Positions 1-11,629 of a stretch of DNA of 64,000 nucleotides are shown one piece after another. Both the position numbers and the translations under genes were made by a program. Within the stretch, counting starts at the first letter, position 1, and each line of letters opens with the position of its first letter. Origin of the DNA: Populus alba (lineage: Eukaryota; Streptophyta; Magnoliopsida; Malpighiales; Salicaceae); the NCBI RefSeq assembly GCF_005239225.2, contig NC_133294.1:17745631-17809630 (forward strand). The letters are read 5' to 3'. The notes beneath the pieces are model-generated. The model worked only from the letters and a program-made list of their open reading frames with translations. It ran no database searches and was not told the DNA's origin.

Positions 1-375
1 TCTACCACCATTGTTTCATCATTTCCTATAAAAAAGAGATCATTCACATATAGACACAACAAAAACATCTTCCCATCTTCTTTTATCATTATGAAGAATA
101 TGGGTTCATATGGGCATTTATGAAAAGCATCCTTCTTGAAGTATGAATATATTCGACTATCATGCTCTTGGTGCTTGTTTAAGTCTGTAAAAAGCTTTCT
201 TCAACCTATAAACTTTATTTCATTAGCTTTTGTTTATGAAACCAAGTGGTGGCTCAATGTGTAATTGCTCTTGTATGTCTCTGTAGAAGAAGGCTTCGTT
301 TAAATTCATGTGAAAAATGAACCAAAAGTGTTGTGCTGCAATAAAGAAAACCAATCGAATGGTATCCTGTTTGAC
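1..375 (-). mobile_element. Copia retrotransposon reverse-transcriptase relic
   Basis: Read on the minus strand, this stretch gives pieces of a Ty1/Copia reverse transcriptase in the right order: DTIRLVFFIAAQHFW, then a block ending NEAFFYRDIQEQL, then KVYRLKKAFYRLKQAPRA, then the region before the second catalytic box. The family normally has LDVKSAFLHGDL and YRLKKALYGLKQAPRAW at these places. Stops and frame changes interrupt it, for example after the KQAPRA block. The aspartate expected in the first catalytic box reads as asparagine (MNLNEAF). It runs off the left edge of the window, so only part of the domain is visible. It is a dead fragment; no LTRs can be assigned. Confidence 0.8.
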
Positions 376-1825
376 AATTAGAGCGAACATGTAACATTTT
401 CAATTTATAATGTCATGAAGTCTCAAACATTTCTTTACAGAGGTCAAGTATTGAATAAAAAGTCTAAGATTATAGAATTTTATTTTATTTTTGAAAATTC
501 AACAGAGTTTCCTCTATTTTTTTTGTTAGTACCAAGTTATCGACAACACTTCTATTATATGCCATTACAAACTTCCATCTTGATCCAATCATCCTGGATC
601 ATATCTCATTCATCAATCAATCTCTCAATACTTATACTTATCAATATATTTAAGTCTCATAATATCAATTAATAAGTCAAAAGTAAGAGAGAGAGAGAGA
701 AAAAAAAGTAAGGGAAAAATATAAAAACAAAAAAAATAAAAAAAAATGAGAGAATAACCTTGTAAACTTACAAAATTCAATTTATAAAACACTAATCTAA
801 GAAAGAATCAAATGAAGGAAGGAGGAATTGAGAGAGGGAATTTGGCTAACCTTGGGAGAGAAGAGAAATTGGAAGAAAGTCAATTGGTAAGCATGAAAAG
901 TTTGGATTTAATGTTTGATTTAGATGGTTTTTTTTTTTAAGCTTACTTGATTAAGTTAGGAAGTAATTTCATGGAATTTTTGTTTAATTTCCCTTAAATC
1001 CTTGATTCTTGAACTTAAGGTTCTTATGGGAATTTGGGGAAGTTAGAAGGAAAAGGAAAAATGATGAAGTTGAAGTGGAATAACATGAAAACAAGTTGAA
1101 ATAACAAGTAGATGAAGAAAAATTTGGGGGAGGAAAAGGAAGATGACATTCGGCCAAATGAAGAAAAAGTGGAGGAATGAGTTTTCGATGTTGATATTTA
1201 GAAAACTATGTTTAATCATGATATTTGAAATATTTAAGAAAGACTAAGTGAAGAAATAGCATTAAAGTTGAGAAAAATAAGTAAATTCAATGTAAAAGAG
1301 AATTGAACTGGTTAAAAAAAAAAGAGAGAAAGCATGAAAACAAGATGTTTAGATTGAGTTTGAATATAGTTCTTACATATGTTTAGATATCATAAATAAT
1401 ATGATATGAAGGCATAAAGAATAGAGGGATTAACCAATAAACCTATTTGTTAATCAATAAACCCGATAATTCTCTTAATTACTCAAGAAATCTGGCTAAC
1501 CCATCTTGGTTGTCAAAATCAATCCAATAATTTCATACAAATTACTTAATATCTAGCTAACCTTTTTTGTTAGTCAAATAATTTCGGCTCTTCTTGCCAC
1601 CAAGTTTCCATATCAACTAGCCACCAACTTTATCTTTGGCTTGGCATTGAAGATACCAAAGACCGGTGGGGATGAACTTTTATGTGGACCTTAAGATGTC
1701 AGTGATATAAGACTACGGTAACTATTATTTTTTAAAATATATATTATAATAATATATGTTTTTAATTTTTATTTTTAATATTAGCGCAACAAAATAATAT
1801 AGTTGTTTCAAAATAGTATTAACTT
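376..1825. other. gene-free AT-rich stretch
   Basis: No supported gene. Bases 680-1400 are purine-rich (GA and A runs) on the + strand, with only short random ORFs. I see no terminal repeats or coding similarity here. Confidence 0.5.
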
Positions 1826-2037
1826 TATGATTATAAAACTCGGTCTAACATGTTAATTTAGTTGCGATCGGGTTTTTGATCAACTATTGCCTGGTCAATC
1901 AGGTCACCGAGTCAACCCGCCAGGTCACTTTGGTTTTACTTTCTTTATTTTTTCTTAAATTTAGTCTGGTTCTAACCCCAGGGTCCCAAATCAGGTCACC
2001 TGTCGGGTCAGATTAGGCCGGGTTTTAAAACTATAAT
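1826..2037. mobile_element. short TIR-like element, CCGGGTTTTAAAACTATA family
   Basis: The right end reads GGCCGGGTTTTAAAACTATAATCC. The left end (GATTATAAAACTCGGTC) is an imperfect inverted match to it. The interior is rich in GGTCAACC/GGTCACC-type words. Its composition and right end match the element at 2331-2584, so the two look like copies of one non-autonomous family. I could not define a target duplication. Confidence 0.5.
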
Positions 2038-2330
2038 CCAAATGTTGAAAATGATAGAAACACACTGTGATGGATATCAATCTTTTATATTAGAAACTAA
2101 ATTTAAATTATAAAATTCTTTTGTCAATCAAGGTGTTATGGTTCACAACTCAAATACCAAACAACTTTGGTACTTTGTTATTAGAAAGAAGATTATGTAA
2201 GGATTCCACTCCATGTAAAGGTTGTAGCACTAAGATTAGCATCTAAAAAGAGGTATACAAACTCGAGAACAAGAAAATCTCAACTATTTTAATACATATA
2301 TAAGTTATCTTTACGAGAAATCTACACCAT

Positions 2331-2584
2331 AGTTTTCAGACTCGACCCGGTTTAAGACCAGGGTTCTAGATTTTAATTGGGTCGCCCGGGTCAATGCTTT
2401 TTTTTTTATAATCAAAACAACGTTGTTTTAATAAAAAAAAAACAAGTCAACGGATTGCAACCGAGTCTAACCAGATTACACCAAGTTTTTTCCTTTTTCT
2501 ATTTTTTTCAACCGACTCGATTCCAACCCTAGGTTGGTCAGATCCTGGGTCGACCTGCCTAGCCGAGCCAGGTTTTAAAACTAT
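2331..2584. mobile_element. short TIR element, CCGGGTTTTAAAACTATA family
   Basis: The left end CATAGTTTTCAGACTCGACC and the right end GAGCCAGGTTTTAAAACTATA are inverted copies over about 22 bases. The interior again carries GGGTCGCCCGGGTCAA-type words, and there is no coding capacity. Further partial relatives lie at about 15560-15660, 37120-37290 and 38045-38110. The family is a common MITE-like repeat type in poplar as I know it; its superfamily is not clear from this sequence. Confidence 0.6.
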
Positions 2585-2991
2585 AATCTATACCAATAAT
2601 GATACTATAATTAAAATATATATCCACTTGGAATGTAATAGTTTTTTTTTTTTTTTACCATGAACTCGAATATGAATTTTTTTTAAAAAATAGACGGTTC
2701 GACATGAAACAATTTCTTTTAATTTCTTGGTATAATTTATTGTATGGATTGTTCATTAGAGATTATTATAAAAGAATTTAAGAATTTATTCCAAACTTTT
2801 TCGATTTAGGGTTTTCTTGATAATTTTTGGAGCTTGAGAAACACCGATCCTGGACCTTTACACCCCGTTGACCATGCCATTCATATTCCTCAGAGAGAGA
2901 ATTTTATAGACACTCCTTGAAAACGAACCGAATTAGCATTGGACAGGCAGACAAACTTCGCCAGTGTCTGTCTCTGTGTCTGGACGGCACA

Positions 2992-3343
2992 CCAGGTCGT
3001 GTTCAATTTAGGCTTTCTTCGAGCCAATGCATCTTTCTCTACTCAGTCAAGCAAATGACATGTGCCTAGGTTATGTTTTAAGATATTTTTAATTTAAAAA
3101 TATATTAAAATAAAATCTTTCAATTTTTAAAATATATTATCGGTATTAAAATCAAAGACAAAAAAAAATCATGCTACAGTATATTTGACCAGACTTTCTG
3201 AGATATTTCCCTGCCGGAGTGCCAGTTGAAAACGTGTGACCTGCGGTCATGCTAATTGACGGTGCTAATTCACAGTTTGAAAAATCAAAATCAGCGTCAG
3301 CAAAGACGCCGCCGGTCCTGAATCATGGGAGGCTTCTACTGCT
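2992..3343. repeat. tandem duplication, unit 1 (about 352 bp)
   Basis: Begins CCAGGTCGTGTTCAATTTAGG and ends before the same words recur at 3344. Both units share, in order, a TCTCTACT-GTCAAGC block, an AT-rich block, TGAGATATTTCCCTGCC, AAAACGTGTGACCTG, and GCTAATTGACGGTGCTAATT. The AT-rich block inside resembles the window's AT-rich repeat family, so that insertion predates the duplication. Confidence 0.8.
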
Positions 3344-3683
3344 CCAGGTCGTGTTCAGTTTAGGTTTACTTAAAGAAAATACATCATTCTCTACTCTGTC
3401 AAGCCAATGCCATGTGAATATCGCGTTTGGTATTAAGATAGTAATCTTTTTAAAACATGTTTTATTTAAAAATGAATTGAAATAATATTTTTTAATTTTT
3501 AATATTTAAAACATAAAAACAAACATGTTACAGTGAATCTGAGATATTTCCCTGCCACTAGACCATTTCAAAACGTGTGACCTGTGGTATTGCTAATTGA
3601 CGGTGCTAATTCACAGTTTGAAAATGAAAATCAGCATCAGCAAGGATGCTGCAAGTCCTGAATCACGGGAGACTACTACTCTG
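3344..3683. repeat. tandem duplication, unit 2 (about 340 bp)
   Basis: Second copy of the unit at 2992-3343, diverged by many substitutions and small gaps. The conserved block GCTAATTGACGGTGCTAATT is unchanged in both copies. Short ORFs through it are not alike in frame use between the copies, so I do not call a gene. Confidence 0.8.
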
Positions 3684-3946
3684 CAACAGCATCAAGACCA
3701 ATAAGGAAGCAGACCTTGTTGGACACGTGAGCCTAAAACTCTTACACGAAAACTCCCTTCCAGATTCCTGGGGGCTGTGGTCCCCATATGCTTCCTTCCC
3801 ATTGACTTTGTTTTCAATTTCCAAAAAAGTGGAAGATTTGATTGGAGATTTAAACCATCAACCCAACTGTATGCCATTAACTCTACTCTTGCTAACAGCC
3901 TTCCTAAACCTTAGTCAAACAAGGGTTTTAGGTACCCTTTACGTTT

Positions 3947-3949
3947 GTT

Positions 3950-4010
<61 letters not shown>
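3947..4010. repeat. (TA)n microsatellite
   Basis: Interrupted TA dinucleotide run. Comparable TA runs in this window are at 11822-11844, 19788-19808, 23538-23582, 25057-25102, 36521-36553, 45750-45774, 61088-61119 and 63622-63650. Confidence 0.9.
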
Positions 4011-4689
4011 GCTTTTTAAAAAAAATCAAATTTTTTAATATGATAATATCAAGAATAATTTTTTTAAAATAAAAAAAATTATTTTAATATATTTTCAAAT
4101 AAAAAACACTTTAAAAAATAATTTTTATTACAATTCCAAACACGCTCTAATTATTTAACCTGTTTGACTGGTCTATTAAATTAATCTAGAAACTTGTTAT
4201 TTAAAATCTAATTTGATTTGTAATTAAAATTAAATAAAAAATATATTAAACTGGTAAAACATGATTAACTCCATCGAGTTTTTAGAATCACATTAAAATA
4301 ATCAAATTGTTTTTAAATATTGACTTGTTTAAATCTATTTTTTAATTAAATACTATTATTTTAATAAAATAATCTAGATTTTTTTTTCCAGTTAGGGTTT
4401 AACAACTATGCCCTTCAGCCACCCACACGAAACACATGCAGACGACTGCAGGGACGTAATTGTCCTTCCGAAACGTAAACCACACCAAAACGCGAAAAAA
4501 AGGGGCCAAATAGCAAGTCGTTTTGTAGAACGTTCTCTTTTTACTGTTGCAACATTTCTCGAACAATTTCCATGATGTTTTTTTTTTCTTTCTATGATGC
4601 TCGTTACCAGCGCACAAAATAAGAATATACGAAAACAGAAGACATGATGATTCGGTTTTGCTTCCTTCCTCGGACTCCGCTTTTGCTGT

Positions 4690-5974
4690 TTTAAATAATA
4701 TTCATGCATTTTTCTTGTAACTCAAGTCGGCTCCTTGGTTTCTTCTACCCCTCTCTTCTCTCTCTTCCCACGCACATTCCTTGACGTGAGTTGATTTCTT
4801 CCTCTCTTTCTCTTCCCTCATAAAACACTTGAAATTTGTTTTTGTTGTTAAGTTGGTTCTTGTTTAGTGTTTCATTATTACTAAAGAGATAGCAACTTTG
4901 TCTTAAAAAACGAAAACAGAAATCTCGGGTACAGTTCAAAGCAGAACTCGAGAAAAGTTCGTGTTTTTTTTAAGAAAGTAATGTTTTTTTTCCTCTTTTT
5001 TTATGTTTCTATTTTTGTTCATGGTCCTTGTTTACTTTGAGTATGGTAACTGATCATGGCATATGTCATTGCTTGTGTTAGGCATGCGTTGCTACTGGTT
5101 AATTTTCAGTTTTGTTGGTGGTGGGTTTTAGTTCTTGTGCTTAACTTTGTTTCAAGATCTGTGGAAGTTCAATTCTTTTTTTCTCTGAAAGTTTTAAATC
5201 TCTATAATGGACTAGGATGATGTTTCTTTATGTGCAAAATCTTTTCTTCCAGGGGTTTATATGAGTTTTTGTGGTTGTTTTAGTAGCTTAAACATGTTTG
5301 GTAAATTAGTTTTTTGATGTTTGTGATTCGATCTTGTGAGTGATCATTAAAAAATCCACCTTCAAATGGCTGCTGCTTAATAAATTAATATAGATTAGTT
5401 TTAAATTAACGAATATTCTGATACCGATGCCACCATGTTGTATCTCTATGTGTTTGTGCTAAATCAACGCCCATTTTTTTTGCTTCAAGCGTTTTTATGT
5501 ATCTCTAGAGTTCCTTGAATGGTTATAATTCATGTTTGGGCTATTGAGGATTTATCATCTAAATTAGAAATTAATTAGGCCTTTGGGGTTATGTAATTCA
5601 CCGCATGATGCATTATTCAGGAGGGAACTATATTTCCTGCCTTTTGGTTTAAGAGCTTGCAAAATGAAGGGGAATTGCTTCCGAACCTTAGAAGTTAAGA
5701 AGTGATCTGTTGTGAAGTTGCATAATTGAAATCGTTAATTAGCTAGGCTTAGTTAGATGATATATTGCAGTTTTTTGGGAACTAATTTGAATTGGCTTTC
5801 TCTATATAAACGTACATTGAGCTCTTCCTTCAAGAATTCATATACATGTGCTGTTTGCTTAGCTCATTTCTCTCAATTTTATTGCAGGTTAAATAAGAAA
5901 AGGTTACTATATTTGATCCTGAATTGAGTGGTTGAGGGTATCAGCTCTTGTTTCTAGACTGATACTTTATTGAC
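4690..5974 (+). promoter_or_regulatory. NDA promoter end, 5' leader and probable leader intron
   Basis: Upstream of the NDA start codon there is a CT-rich stretch (about 4735-4830) typical of plant leaders. A strong donor-like GAC/GTGAGT lies at 4785-4791. A good acceptor (TTTTATTGCAG) ends at 5887. Together these suggest a 5'-UTR intron of about 1.1 kb, with the remaining leader at 5888-5974. The T-rich body of 4980-5880 fits an intron. Donor choice and transcription start are inferred; a cDNA would settle both. Confidence 0.45.
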
Positions 5975-8778
5975 ATGGCATTTGCAAGGGTTGCTAGAAG
6001 TGGCTTGAGAAGAACAGGAGGCACCTTTGGCAGTTACTCAAGTGAAGGGGATGCGTTATTAACTGAAGGAGTATCTATCCATAGAAGTCCCTTACCTTCC
6101 CTTCAAAATGCCAAAGCTGCCAGTGATTTTTCATACATTTCCAGCTTCAGGAAGATTAATCACGTGAATATGCAGAGCAGGGGAATCAAGGTAACTCCAC
6201 GGTATCAATCTACAACTGCAGAGAGGGTTGCGGAGGAGTCAGAATCCGAATATGATGAACCAAGGTATCCAGGGCTTGAAGCAACAAAGCCTGGTGAAAA
6301 GCCAAGGGTAGTTGTCCTTGGTACTGGATGGGCTGCTTGTCGATTCATGAAAGGACTGGACACCAAGATTTATGACATTGTTTGCATATCTCCAAGGAAT
6401 CACATGGTGTTCACACCTTTGCTGGCTTCAACTTGTGTTGGAACACTTGAGTTTCGCTCAGTGGTTGAGCCTGTTAATCGGATACAATCTGCGTTGGCAA
6501 CAAGTCCCGACTCATACTTTTACATGGCTTCCTGTTTTGGCGTTGACACAGACAAGCATGAGGTGAGTCTTACATTTCCCCTCTAATGCAAATTCAAATA
6601 GTATTTTGATTGGATACGCAATTGCCAATCCAATGTAATTTGCTTTCCATGTGAAAGTACTTAAACTAGATGTTACTTTGATGTGATCAGGTGTACTGTG
6701 AGACAATCAGCAATGGTGGACTGCCACATGAACCTTACCAGTTTAAAGTTGCATATGACAAACTTGTCATTGCTGCTGGATCTGAGCCTCTGACTTTTGG
6801 TATCAAAGGAGTAAAGGAACATGCGTTTTTTCTTAGAGAAGTGAATCACGCTCAAGAAATAAGGAAAAAGCTTCTCTTGAATCTTATGCTTTCTGAAAAT
6901 CCAGGTGAGTTCTGCTATTTAATTATAAAGTTTGTTTTCCATTTCAAACTCTGATGCCTTTTTTCAGAGTTCGTAAAGAATGAAGAAGAAGAAATGATCA
7001 AAGCTGTTCCTTTTTGTCCAATATTTCAAGTATTTGCTCATTCTTTGATCCAAGAACAACTCAGGGAACCATTTCTTGAATTTTGGCTCCCGGTTTTAAC
7101 AAGAGAATCTAGATTTATGCTCATTAGATATGGTTCTATTCCAGCCAACTTCCCAGGCAAAAAAGAAGCTCTGCTTTTGTGTCTGAAGCTGGCTTATTTG
7201 CTCAGTCAGGCAGCTCCATGCTGTTAATTCATCATTTAAAAAACAAAATTGAAAGACTTATTCCAGTTATATTATTGCAGGCATACCTGAAGAAGAAAAG
7301 AAACGGCTTTTACATTGTGTAGTTATTGGAGGTGGTCCTACTGGTGTGGAATTTAGTGGTGAGTTGAGTGATTTTATCATGAGAGATGTTCGGGACCGGT
7401 ATACTCATGTTAAGGATTATGTCAAAGTCACCCTCATAGAGGTAATGTACATGCTTCTCTACTTGCTTACAAATAACTCTGCAAAGAGATATTAAATTGC
7501 TAACATTTTGGTTTTGCCTTTTTTTCCTTTCTTAAACAGGCAAATGAGATCCTGTCATCCTTTGATGTTAGCCTGCGGCAATATGCAACAAATCATTTGA
7601 CCAAGGTAGTTTTGTTTGTACTCGAATCTCTATTGTGCACTTGAACAATTTCTCTTATGAACTGCTTGTGACATTCTGGAGTTTTTTTCAGTCTGGTGTC
7701 GGTTTTATGCGAGGAGTAGTGAAAGAGGTGCACCCCAAAAATATAGTTCTTAATGACGGGACTAATGTTCCTTATGGTCTTTTGGTCTGGTCTACTGGTG
7801 TTGGTCCCTCTCAGTTTGTGAAGTCATTAGACCTCCCCAAGTCCCCTGGTGGAAGGTATCAAAACAGCAATTTGATTTGAAAATTTTCTACTTTCTTGCA
7901 ATTCCTGTCTTTGGAAGGTCTTGCTGACTAATCTTATTGACACAGGATTGGAATTGATGAATGGTTGCGAGTCCCGTCCGTAGAAGATGTGTTTGCACTT
8001 GGAGACTGTGCTGGTTTTCTTGAAAATTCAGGGAGACCAGTGCTTCCAGCTTTAGCTCAGGTCAGACCCTCTAGCTAGTTTACCTCTCTGACACATCCAT
8101 CCTCCACTGTTTTGTCACAATAGTCTAGCTAATCTAAAATCTTTGCATGCTTTTGGTGACTGTGAAATGGGCAATTAAGGAGACAGTTTCTTTTTTCCCT
8201 TTTTTTATATTAAGCTGCTCAAGGACAAGCAGCTGTAAGCTCATAAAATTCACAATTCATTTGCAGGTTGCAGAAAGGCAAGGGAAGTATCTTTTGGAGC
8301 TGTTTAACAAGATCGGAAAGCATGATGGAGGCAAGGCTTTGAGTGCAAAAGATATCCCTCTTGGTGATCCTTTTGTCTACAAGCATCTGGGGAGCATGGC
8401 ATCAGTAGGTCGTTACAAGGCGCTGGTTGATCTACGCCAATCCAAGGTACCCTGAGATCTTGCAAAACAATTTTTACGGCCATGCCTCCTGACCAATGGG
8501 CACTAAGCACGGTCGCCCCTGTAAATTTGGACCACTTGTGGCCCTCCATTGCTTAGCAGTTCTCTTCTAGCTAATCTTACCTCTGTCATCAGCTGATGAA
8601 ACCTTCGTTTTATCTATGGCAGGATGCAAAAGGTTTATCACATGCTGGATTTGTTAGCTGGTTGATTTGGCGCTCAGCTTACCTTACGCGTGTGGTCAGC
8701 TGGAGGAACCGGCTTTACGTGGTGGTGAACTGGGCAACCACCCTGGTTTTTGGCAGAGACAATTCCAGGATAGGATAG
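5975..8778 (+). CDS. NDA: internal alternative NAD(P)H-ubiquinone oxidoreductase, NDA type (mitochondrial)
   Basis: A type II NADH dehydrogenase: a single-polypeptide flavoenzyme that passes electrons from matrix NADH to ubiquinone without pumping protons. Coding exons are 5975-6562, 6691-6904, 7281-7441, 7540-7605, 7692-7855, 7946-8060, 8267-8446 and 8623-8778. All have GT/AG borders and keep frame, giving 547 aa. Residues 1-90 are a presequence-like, Arg/Ser-rich leader. The first dinucleotide fold is GTGWAA (116-121), the second GGGPTG (284-289), and the flavin-binding ALGDCAG is at 415-421. The second fold ends in Glu321 (VTLIEA); acidic residues here go with NADH preference in this family. 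There is no EF-hand insert, which separates it from NDB types. The C-terminus is FGRDNSRIG; Arabidopsis NDA proteins, as I recall, end in SRI, a peroxisomal signal, so the extra Gly is notable. The start is the first ATG after the leader acceptor. Confidence 0.95.
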
Positions 8779-9598
8779 GATACGGTGGTTTTACACGACT
8801 TGACTCAACACTGGCATTGCTGAGACGTAGTGTTGTGATTCTTAAATGTGTTTGAGCTGAGGCTCTCTATATGTTTTTCCTTAAAACCTCTCATTTCCTT
8901 TGATTTTATTCAATTCAATGTTCATATGTTCTTGAGTATGTTTAAGGTGAATGGAGTTTTGAGCGAAGTCCTCAAGGGTTATGACATAACAGCAAAGTGC
9001 TTAAGATTTGCACAACAAATCTCGAGATGTAGTTTTGAGCGAAGTCTTTAAGGGACATGGCATGATAGTAAAATTTGAGTCAAAACGTGCATATCTTGTA
9101 AGAACATGGAATAATTAGGATATTACTTGCTCATTTGAATCCACAAAATACAATTTTTTGATATATGGGATTTTCTCGAATAAAAAAAAAAGGAGTTTTG
9201 ATCGAAACTATAATATTTCGGATCAAATTTTTAAAATCAAGCCTTACTAATAGATCCTTATATATAGGTAATATAGTTAATTCATAGTTTTTCTTGTATT
9301 GTTCTTAAATAAGAATTTAATTAATTTTAATTTCCAAAAACTTCTTTCAGCTATTGTAACTGTTATAGGTATTATCAATAAAATTCTATAAGTAATACAA
9401 GTATTAAAAAAAAGAAATTAATTTTATTATATAATCTAGTATTTCAAGTGCAGAACTGGTTTTTATTTGTAAAATTTTTTATAAGACTTTTACTTCCAGA
9501 GCATATCTAAACTATTAATATCATAATATATATCATGCTTCAAACTATTTTCAAGAACTAAACAGGGTTTTTTGAAACATCCTTTGTTTAGAAATATG
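8779..9598 (+). other. NDA 3' flank with a short internal repeat
   Basis: Holds the 3' end of the NDA transcript and AT-rich sequence. A roughly 76-bp imperfect tandem repeat is centred on GTTTTGAGCGAAGTC at 8957 and 9033, with a weaker third match (GTTTTGATCGAAA) near 9195. No gene seen. Confidence 0.5.
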
Positions 9599-9599
9599 G

Positions 9600-9785
9600 T
9601 AGAGTTTGTTTTTAAAGTATTTTTTATTTTAAAGCACATTAAAATAATATTTTTTTATTTTAAAAAAATAATTTTTAATATCAGCATATTAAATTGATCT
9701 AAAAATATTAAAAAACATATTAATTTGAAGTAAAAATAAAAATTTAATTTTTTTCAAAACGCAATATCAAACACTATCTAATTAC
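9600..9785. mobile_element. AT-rich MITE-like repeat (best-preserved copy)
   Basis: The pattern is TTTAAAGTATTTTTTATTT, then CATTAAAATAATATTTTTT, then AATAATTTTTAATATCAGCA, TTAAATTGATCTAAAAA, and an end like TTCAAAACGCAATATCAAAC. The same order of words, in one or other orientation, recurs near 4020-4150, 14925-15095, 20675-20835, 23120-23262, 23770-23950, 24610-24790, 35660-35760, 43930-44230, 44700-44820, 44870-44994, 56240-56400, 56465-56580 and 58870-58995. This makes it the most frequent repeat in the window. It has no coding capacity. Confidence 0.65.
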
Positions 9786-9892
9786 TTAAACTTCTTTACC
9801 TTCTCAAAACTAAATAAAAAACCAAACAACTTTTTATTTGCAGTGAATTGTTTAAACATATTTTGAATTGAAGAAATTACTTGATTTACCAT

Positions 9893-11540
9893 CTATAAGA
9901 AATAATTAATTCGAAAAGATTCTTCAGCCGCTAATACTATGTTATCATCAACAATGTCATCAAAATTTTTAATTCTATGAATCATATGTTTTTCATGAAA
10001 TACCAATTCTATTTTCATTTCATTTTCTTTAACAGAAATCAAAGCATCTATGAATCTTTTTTCTCTATAACTTTTTAAGTATGATATAAGAAATTTTAAT
10101 TGATCTTTAAGAACATAAACATGCATTTCTTCTTATTGCAAACTATTACTAATTAAATTGACACAAAACAACTAGTCATACCTAATAAAAATTCAAAATT
10201 TTAAATTTCATATGTTGCTAAGCATGTGGCTTCACTGTTTTATCTTAGGATCTTCACTTACTTTTGCTAATTGTAGCAATGAATCTCTTATTTTTTGAGC
10301 TTGATATCTTATAGCTTTAACTCTTTCTACTTGATTTTCCCAACATGTTTGTGACAATTGTTTAAGGGACAAACTTGGATTATTTTGTAATATTTTTCCT
10401 CTCTTTTTTTTCTTTTTCTTTTTTTTTTTTTTGTAGAAGGGGGGAATAATGAATATATACATTGAACTACACCAAAAAATAATATAGCCTTAAGACATGA
10501 ATTAATCATATCATATAAAATAAGTTTAAATTATAACAACCACATGGGATGGGGTGTAAAAAGCTCTACCATTAGAGCTATTATCATATCATTTTCCTCT
10601 TATGTCATTAACTTCAAGTTGATGTTTCTCTAATGCATTTATAAGTTCATCAAGAAAATTTTCGTGTCATGTATATTTAAAAACTTTAAAAAAATATTAT
10701 TTTGTTTTTATTAAACTTGCCGATGTCTCTACACTTCTTAAAAAGTAAGAGTCATTTGCTATTGGTAACTTGTCACGAGTACAATTAAGTATAATTGAAA
10801 AAGTATTTTATTTTTTTTGTTTTTTTTTAATATTGCGTTTTTTACATTAGATGCTAATAGTTCTATCAATTCATTTTGCATGATGTGTCCTAAATAGTAA
10901 TTTCGATTTCTCCATATTAAACTCTATGAGCATGTTCTTGCACAATGGAATCAAATTCTGCAACCATTACAATCAAGTATTATTATTCTTTTGGTAGATC
11001 TTTTCATTACCTCCACAAAAATACTAGATTATTTCAAGCAAGAGTTCTCACTACAGTTATGATTTATGTGTTCTTTTTTTTATTATTATTGATTTAATCT
11101 CGTGGATGTTTATCAATTATTTTATTTTTAGATAAACTCAGTTCTGAATCAACCTATTTCATGATTACTGGTTCATTCGCTTACTAATTTACTTGAACAA
11201 TGCTAAATAATTCACAATAAAAGAAGTAAACTTTATTAGAAGGTTTTGACTAAACTAACCATCTCTTATCTTGTTTTTCTTTATTGGCTCGTTTTCGGGT
11301 GTAAAATGCAATCGAAAAACATCCATTCATATTTCCTTTTGGAAAAATAAGATCATGTTCTCTAATTGGATCTTTTTCCACGAAAAATTAATATCTCTTA
11401 AACTAGTATCAATATTTTTTCATTGAGCAAAATCATAAATATCTTTCACACTAGAGTTAGAACTACCATCAACTTCTATATTTTCTTCGACCATGATATC
11501 ATTTGTTTCTACAGGTTAATCATTATTTAATTAATGAATT
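9893..11540 (-). pseudogene. hAT-type transposase relic (TTF zinc finger / DUF4371 family)
   Basis: Minus-strand fragments match, in order, the plant hAT-like family often labelled zinc finger MYM-type protein 1-like. From the N-terminal side: VKDIYDFAQ-KNIDTSLRDI (about 11450-11380), KNKIIDKHPRDQIN-like and VMVAEFDSIVQEHA (about 11100-10920), MQNELIELLASNVKNAIL (about 10880), HENFLDELINALEKHQLEV (about 10650), AILFFGVVQCIYSLFPPSTK (about 10480), TCWENQVERVKAIRYQAQKI (about 10340), and LISYLKSYREKRFIDAL through AEESFRINYFL (10095-9893). Stops and frameshifts occur throughout, for example after DIRGK and DFAQ. The hAT dimerisation region beyond NYFL is missing. The family alignment is from memory. 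Confidence 0.8.
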
Positions 11541-11629
11541 TAAATGACAGTTAGTTTTTTCTCATGCTATATACCAGAGAATTTTGAATCTTTTGCAAGC
11601 AAGAAGGCTCGAGACATTGCCCAGGTAGC

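Noticed and set aside
3646..4038. 130-codon ORF
   Set aside because: It runs through a diverged tandem repeat and ends in a TA microsatellite (YIYIYIY). The equivalent frame in the first repeat unit is not conserved.
4392..4709. 105-codon minus-strand ORF
   Set aside because: It lies in the NDA promoter/leader region, with no family resemblance and no partner exons.
6994..7227. 77-codon ORF inside NDA intron 2
   Set aside because: The flanking exons join in phase without it (6904 to 7281), and the sequence does not match the dehydrogenase family. Retaining it would introduce a stop.
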